From Mimachlamys varia (lineage: Eukaryota; Mollusca; Bivalvia; Pectinida; Pectinidae), in the NCBI GenBank assembly GCA_947623455.1, contig OX392533.1, positions 31,060,229 through 31,124,228 of the forward strand: 64,000 bases of DNA, read 5' to 3'. Made by a program: the position numbers and the translations under genes. Under the pieces are notes generated by a model that was given only the letters and a program-made list of their open reading frames with translations, was not told the origin of the DNA and searched no databases. Below, piece after piece: positions 58,029 through 64,000 of the stretch (positions are counted from its first letter, which is position 1; the number at the start of each line of letters is the position of its first letter).

Positions 58029-59057
58029 TACTGTCTGTATTTGTGTACTTATTGAGTGATAATATTAGAAATATTTCCAAAAAGTAAAATTTTACTGAAA
58101 AATATTCATGGATTAATTTCAAAGTTCTTTTCATAGCCAGGTGAATTTCATTGTCTTACTAACCCTATTGACATTTGGATGGTTTAGTTGTGACTTTTGT
58201 TATGGAAATATAGGGACAAGACGAGATTTGTGGGTTGCACGTCTGTGAGTTTGTGGGGCCACAGAAGGGGAAATGGGATTACAATACAGGTCACACTCTT
58301 ATTTATCTTATGGCAGAAAAGGCCAGTTTAGCCTGTGATAATTGTTTTCCATGATTTGGAGATATTAAGACAATATGTGTGAATATGATATCCAAGACAT
58401 TGTGAATTATGAATTTGCATATATTGATACTGTATCTTGTTAAATATATGAATAATGTACATATATGTAATTATTTAAAACAAAACTGCATACCTGCTGG
58501 CACTGATTTAATAGTAGAAGTCAGAAGGTCGTTGTGCCCCTTGTGTTCACACTTGTGTGAATTAAACACAGCAAACACTCTAAATTGAACAAGGACACTT
58601 ATTGGAGAAAATAATCTAGGATTTAAAATGTTCTTAGTTTGTTTAAAATGATTATTATGTTTTGTCTTGTTCGTTCCAATTTCAGTACATGACTTAAGTC
58701 GGAGATTAGTAACTTAAACAAGTATTAGCCATCTTTTTAGCAATACATACAAATGTAATTATTATTTATTTAAGTTGTACACCATGAATGCAAAAGTTAT
58801 AATCAAATGAAGTTCCATGTGCAATCAGACTGATAATCAGGGTGACTGTGTGTCCTGTTTACGACACTTTTCATACCTATTCAAAAATAGATGCGAAACA
58901 AGATTTCTGGTGATGTAGTATATAAATGTATGTTGATCATCAGTGAGAAGCTTGAAAAGTTTTAAGTTTTCTTTCTTCATTTATGTTGTTAAAACAGCTG
59001 GATTGTAGTTATGGGGTTGGACTTGGTATTTTTTTTTAATATTTCGGATGTCTATAA

Positions 59058-59063
59058 AATAAA
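59058..59063 (+). terminator. TRAPPC8: Candidate TRAPPC8 polyadenylation signal
   Basis: AATAAA, followed within about 40 bp by a T/G-rich stretch ('tcgtctgtctgatc'). Another AATAAA near 61931 is further away and less likely. Confidence 0.35.
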
Positions 59064-59714
59064 TCTGTTAGGCTGCTTTGAAGAATCATTCGTCTGTCTG
59101 ATCAATTTAGTCGTTTGCATACTGGTGCCTTAGCTATTTCTGCAACATAAATGAGGGGGGGAAATTAAACAAAGATTACTTCTGCATGATACTAGCTTTC
59201 CTTGACATGACAATACAGATATTGTACAGTATAGATGTGCTTTTTTATAAAATTTTAATCAGGAGCCGTACATATACCATATCTTAACAGTATCTGACCA
59301 GACAAGGTATGTGTTTCCCAATCTGATTGAAATCCAGATCCTTTTTGATGCACTGATTCTCTCCCCATGTCTAGGATCTGACAACTTCTCGTAAGGGTCG
59401 TATTCTGGGGAACTTTCACAATAGCCAATCAAGTTTCAGCTTACAGGATTTTGAAAGTGAATGTTGGTAGACGAAAAAGTTTAGATAATCCTATTTGTAT
59501 TTAAAATCATATTTCATCACATACAACTAGCTTGTTTTTTTGGTATAACTAGCTAATATATATATACATGTATATAAAATATGCATGTTGTGTCGAAATG
59601 ACTTGCTGCAGATAGCAGTCTCAATTAAAAAAATACAGTGTGAAGTACAGAAAGGTCACCAGAACATGAACTGTTATATGGGATGTTGCCAGATCCTTTA
59701 TGTAACAGAGTGCG

Positions 59715-59748
59715 AATAAGGATCTGCATTTTAATCAGATTGAGTTCC
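59715..59748. repeat. Half copy of the 13226 MITE
   Basis: 'aggatctgcattttaatcag' plus 'attgagt' matches the right end of the MITE at 13226-13346. Confidence 0.5.
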
Positions 59749-59835
59749 ACTGTTTGTTTATTAAGTACATAACAAGTGTAGAAATAAGAGTTTATCATGC
59801 TTCCATTCCTAACTTAGTATTTGATGTGCCAAGCG

Positions 59836-60238
59836 TCACTGTGAATTACACCCTATGTATACTAGTGTATATATTACAGGTACACAAGCATAGCTATGAT
59901 ATCTAGGAATCTTCTGCTTATGGAGAATATTTCTTTCATCTGCCTTTCCCACTAGCCCTCCTCTCTTGTTTGCTAATAGTAGATCAGTTGTACATGGAGA
60001 TAACTGTGGAATCACTTGAGTACCATTGTCATCAAACTCACGTAGGAAATATGCATTGTATATGAAGCTAAAAAATGGTGCCCATGACTTGATGACTGTT
60101 GGTACAACACGACAAATTTCCATGGTCAGTCCGGAGCATCTTGTAGTCATCTAGTAGACATAACAGCGCTAGCCCTGCTAGGATAAGCTGTTTGTCATAC
60201 TCGTCCGTGAATACCCGGTAGTCATGGTCAGTTGGTTC
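59836..60238 (-). pseudogene. Unidentified minus-strand coding-like segment, frameshifted
   Basis: Minus-strand positions from about 60235 down to 60140 read DHDYRVFTDEYDKQLILAGL and then ALLCLLDDYKMLR. About 90-100 bases on, the neighbouring frame (from 60150) takes over with TMEICRVVPTVIKSWAPFFS, FIYNAYFLREFDDNGTQVIP and LLLANKRGGLVGKADERN. The two look like parts of one protein joined by a frameshift or a missed splice. I do not recognise the family. It may be a decayed gene, a mobile-element protein or an exon of a minus-strand gene lying outside the window. Confidence 0.3.
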
Positions 60239-61059
60239 TCATTACAAAAGGCAGTGACAGTTTTCCAGAACACAATGCTACAGCTATATAGAAAAATGTT
60301 TTCAATACTTTGTCCTAAAACAAATGCCTTTTTGCATCTAGATTTGGATAAATGAAAATTTTCACCAAAGAAATTGGGTATTAAATGGAAAGAACTTTTG
60401 ACAGAAATACATCAAAAATTATTTTAGTTAGTCTGCATTGATATCATTAACGCAGTTTAGACAAAATCATTGTACAGTGTACTTCTAGGTGTCTGGTGCA
60501 GTATTATAATAAGGTGTAGTCCTCGCTCTGATCTATTGTCATATACATATACTCATTGAAGGGATCTTACTGCATATGGATCAAATATTTATTTATGGTA
60601 GCTACATAATTTGTTATGTACAGCGATTTCAAATGTAGGAAAGCAGATTTCTTGATAAGTAGATTTACAATGAAATCTGTCAGGTGTACATGTGTGGAAT
60701 CTGATGTGGATTAGACAGGGCTTTATGACATATACGTTTTATCTGGAAGTACCATTATTAAAAGGGATGGAACTGTATATGATATTAAAATACTCAAGGA
60801 TTGAAGTAGACAGGTTTCACTGTAAAACGTAGAATGTATATAACATATTTTGCTTGGTACACTTTCATCATAACATTCCAGTTTAAGAACCTAATGCAGT
60901 CTGTCTCAAAAGCATTGCTCTGTGAAATTCTCCTCTGTAGACTGTATCCAAAGATTACATTTTTAGCACACCTGCCTGAAGGCCCAAGTGTATGTGCTTA
61001 TGCCAAGCTGCCGTGTTTGTCAGGAGTCAACTTTTTTTTGCAAGCAAATTCTTCACATC

Positions 61060-61292
61060 AAAAGGCCTAGGATAAAAGGCTAGTAAGTTTGTTCAAGGTC
61101 AGAGTGGTCAAATATGTTGAAACATTATCACAATTTCTCCTGGATAAGCAATGAAGTGGCCCAGTGTTTCAATATTTAAGTTCTTTTGAATCAAATTGAT
61201 ATTTTGCCTGTAACTTTATGTTAGTCCACTTTTAGGAAGTGTAATATAAGATTGATACTAGATCAGTGATGCAGGACCATTGGGCCTCTTGT
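61060..61292. repeat. Fragment of the bivalve multi-unit repeat
   Basis: 'aaaggcctaggataaaaggc', 'taagtttgttcaaggtc', 'gtggtcaaatatgtt', 'gatattttgcctgtaac' and the end 'attgggcctcttgtt' follow the order seen at 11870-12620. Confidence 0.55.
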
Positions 61293-63180
61293 TATTTTTG
61301 AAGAGAAAAAAATATTTTTTAAACCACGCTTATTAAAACTGTATCATTTTATTTTAGCATTATAAGCTGTAAAAATACAATGGTCTGAATTTAATAGTTT
61401 TGAGGCGTGATAAAATTTATGCTAAAGATATCGACCAGTTAAAACAAAATTTTCATTCAGTATGTGTTCTAAATGAGATATAAAATTATTGTCTGAACAC
61501 AAGAAGTGCAAAAATATTTTAAAACATTGAGATTTTCTTTCATAAACCACTTACCTTTGATTAGTTAAGATACTGTAATGACTTGTTAGCCATAACTAGA
61601 TTTTAAATTCAGGTCTCTCTGCTATAGATTATACATTAGGGTTCATCTTTGATCATATTTCTTAAGTCAGATCAGTGGTTAGATAGAGAGAAGCCACTGT
61701 CTATGATTGTTTAGTTACACACAACTAGTGCATCTTTTAATGTTCTGCGTGTTTTCTTTTAATATAAGCATTTTGCATCTTTGAGACATCATGTTGTCTT
61801 TAATGCTTCAACTGAATTTGGACAGAAAAAGTTATCAATTTGTATTATGTAACATTGACACCAATATGTGTTAGTGTGTAAGATATATAGACCTATCTGA
61901 ATACATGACAATATTAGTAAATTTTAATTCAATAAAAGGGGGGTAACTCTTCATTGATTGTCCCTGTTACATTTCTCAAGGTAGGGAAATTAAGTTGGGG
62001 TTATCATGATCACATTTAAACAAGTGTTTTGTCATTGAAATGACTTTTAAACATCACTTTGTACTAGTTACTTAGCTTTCTACAGCAAATAGGCCTGCGT
62101 AGTCATTACTGCTAATAGAGTCTGTAACACACATATAAGCTGATCATACTTAAAATCTACAGATTTGACTGGTACTGGACACAGTGTGTTTGGTATGTGA
62201 TTTAGATTTGATTGGGACTGGACACAGGTCAGTGTGTTTGGTATGTGATTTTAGTTACTTTTCGACCATTGTTTTTAGCTGTAAATGATGCTGATCAATT
62301 TTAACTGAAATGAAATATTGAAGTTCATACAGATGCTGTATGTGTAGTTTTGAGCACAACATGAATTTCAATGTACGATAGCCATAAATGTTCATCAAAT
62401 CGTTCTTCCTCATCCTGTTAACACATACATAGTGCTGATAGAACTGTATTCTTGACGTACTGCACTGACATGAATACACAGGTCCCAGGGGGTCTGATAA
62501 ACCCATATATCAGAGTTAGGATTATAGCACACATATTCTATAAAGGAAATAGAATTGCATTTGATTTAAAAATACATGTATGTTACATTCGGGATTGATG
62601 AAGTCATATTTAGTGTAGCTTATATATGACATTAATTCATACATTTTAAATTAAAAAAAAAATATATATAACATCAATAGGAACAATTTTTAGTTGAAAA
62701 TCAGATTGAAAACTTATTATTTTCCTTTTGCGATAATTGGTAGAAAATGTATATCAACTATTGGAGAAGTTTAAATAGGGAACTTTAGAAAACTTAATGT
62801 ACACTGTTTAAACACTGGCCTTCAAGTAAGAACACTTCTCAAGTAAGTAAGGTTGAAATTGTCTAGATTTAAATTATAACTGTTGGGCGAGAACCTGTGT
62901 ATTTCCTTTGTTAGCTTGCATCATTTGCTGCTGTCGAAGTTGCTGATGAGAGTATGTTGAGCCCTGTATCTCTGTAGTATGTATGTAAGCTTGTTATACA
63001 TGTAAAGTTGCAGACGAAGCATTGTCGGTACAAGTACAAATGCCAGTCAGCAATCACCCAGGAAATATAAGTCACACTAGTAAACGTTCCTGGTTTGACT
63101 TCAACATTTTTTTCTGTCTGTGATTCATAGTATATGATGAATAAATAAAAAAATGCATAAATGAAAAAAAACACCAATTT
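61293..63180. other. Intergenic AT-rich DNA
   Basis: No gene is recognised. A two-copy ~50-bp tandem duplication at about 62163-62250 shares 'actggacaca' and 'gtgtgtttggtatgtgattt'. Open frames are short and not convincing. Confidence 0.4.
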
Positions 63181-63199
63181 GTTGTTTTATTTACATACC

Positions 63200-63680
63200 G
63201 ATATTTAGGAATTATGTTTCGTCCGCCATTGTCCACAGTGCGTCGTCTTTTAAACAGCTACTCCTCCTAACCTGTGTGGACGATTTTAACCAAATACAGT
63301 CTGAAACATCATCAGAGTGAGAAATCATTTCTTAAATACAAACAGTTGATTCGACCACTATGGACACGTTGGCTACGGCGTGAATGGGAAAGGATGGGTG
63401 TCTACCAACATGCATGGTAACAGGGATGACAAATATGTTCACTAAAAGTCTTGTAAGTATCTTTAAACAACTTTTTCAGAAATACATCGTCATCGGCCTA
63501 CTTTTGTGACGTCATACTGACCACTGTTTTTCTGAAGCCCACGATGTCCTTAACAAAATGGTATATGCCTTGACATTAGTTCACAAAATGCACACGGGAG
63601 CCTTTTTCACCCACTAAGGCCCCGGACTAGATACCCCGGGTAATGATATTTGACCAATAGAATATTAGGAAAAGTAGCAT
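63200..63680. repeat. Dispersed repeat-like region near the window end
   Basis: 'gtttcgtccgccattgtcca', 'gcgtcgtctttt', 'ctactcctcctaacctgtgt' and 'ccccgggtaatgatatttga' resemble fragments of the bivalve dispersed repeats above. This is a weak assignment. Confidence 0.3.
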
Positions 63681-64000
63681 AAAGTTTCAAGCCAAGAAAA
63701 CTCAACATATCTAATTTTTTGTAAAGGTACTTTCATTATCAATATTTTCACATGGTTACTGAGACATACAAGCCCCCTGTGTCCTCTTGTCAATTCGTTA
63801 CTTGAACTGCACTTTGACCATGAGGAAACCTGACGTCGAATACCGTTTTCATTAACTTTACACTTTCACTACGAGACATAATTTCGTAGAGTAACTGGAC
63901 AGATGATATGAGCATAGAATTCACGCTTTATCTCAATAATTGTAATAAATTACAAATTTCTGAAAGTTTTTTTTTTCCTTTATCATAGGTTTGAGAAATC

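Larger units (their letters stand above)
56930..59085 (+). other. TRAPPC8: Probable TRAPPC8 3' UTR
   Basis: Follows the stop codon. No other convincing coding frame lies here. It includes the palindromic repeat at 57938. The AATAAA at 59058 is a plausible end, giving a UTR of about 2.1 kb. Confidence 0.4.

Overview
The window looks like nuclear DNA of a bivalve mollusc. It is AT-rich, has long introns with GT-AG splice sites, and carries dispersed repeats of the kind common in bivalve genomes: 'gggcctcttgtt' ends, ~140-bp 'aagatggcggc' repeats, tRNA-derived SINEs and many palindromic MITEs. The bivalve assignment is inference from repeat style and protein similarity. The species is not determined.

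Layout. (1) 1-15 kb has no intact host gene that I can support. It is a transposon graveyard: a reverse-transcriptase fragment with a YIDD box, a 1.8-kb inverted-repeat element, a broken DDE (DDE_Tnp_4-like) transposase whose upstream part is duplicated, a 2.3-kb long-TIR element sitting in one copy of a duplicated block (the other copy is the empty site), a bivalve multi-unit repeat, and small foldback MITEs. (2) 15.2-56.9 kb on the + strand is one complete gene, TRAPPC8 (the Trs85-type subunit of the TRAPPIII trafficking complex). I could place 28 exons confidently plus two in-frame candidate microexons. All phases agree, giving 1,479 aa without and 1,506 aa with the microexons. (3) 56.9-59.1 kb is the probable 3' UTR with an AATAAA at 59058. 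(4) 59.1-64 kb is intergenic, with repeat fragments and one unexplained coding-like, frameshifted minus-strand segment near 60 kb.

The main finding is inside TRAPPC8. At least four tandem arrays are built from the gene's own splice sites, and others lie right beside them. Intron 10 starts with about 165 copies of a 19-bp unit carrying a perfect GTAAGT donor, and the first unit is the real exon-10 donor. The last intron ends with about 54 copies of a 42-bp (14-codon) unit carrying TTTTACAG|G, and the last unit is the real final acceptor. Exon 17 ends in three in-frame 72-bp copies of its donor. Exon 27's tail plus donor is repeated five times with a 91-bp period. A 46-bp array with about 45 'GTTTACAG' acceptor-like sites stops 37 bp before the exon-9 acceptor. 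Whether the spliceosome ignores these decoys, uses them as an isoform generator, or is affected by them as clustered U1/U2AF sites cannot be told from sequence. RNA-seq and long reads across individuals would decide.
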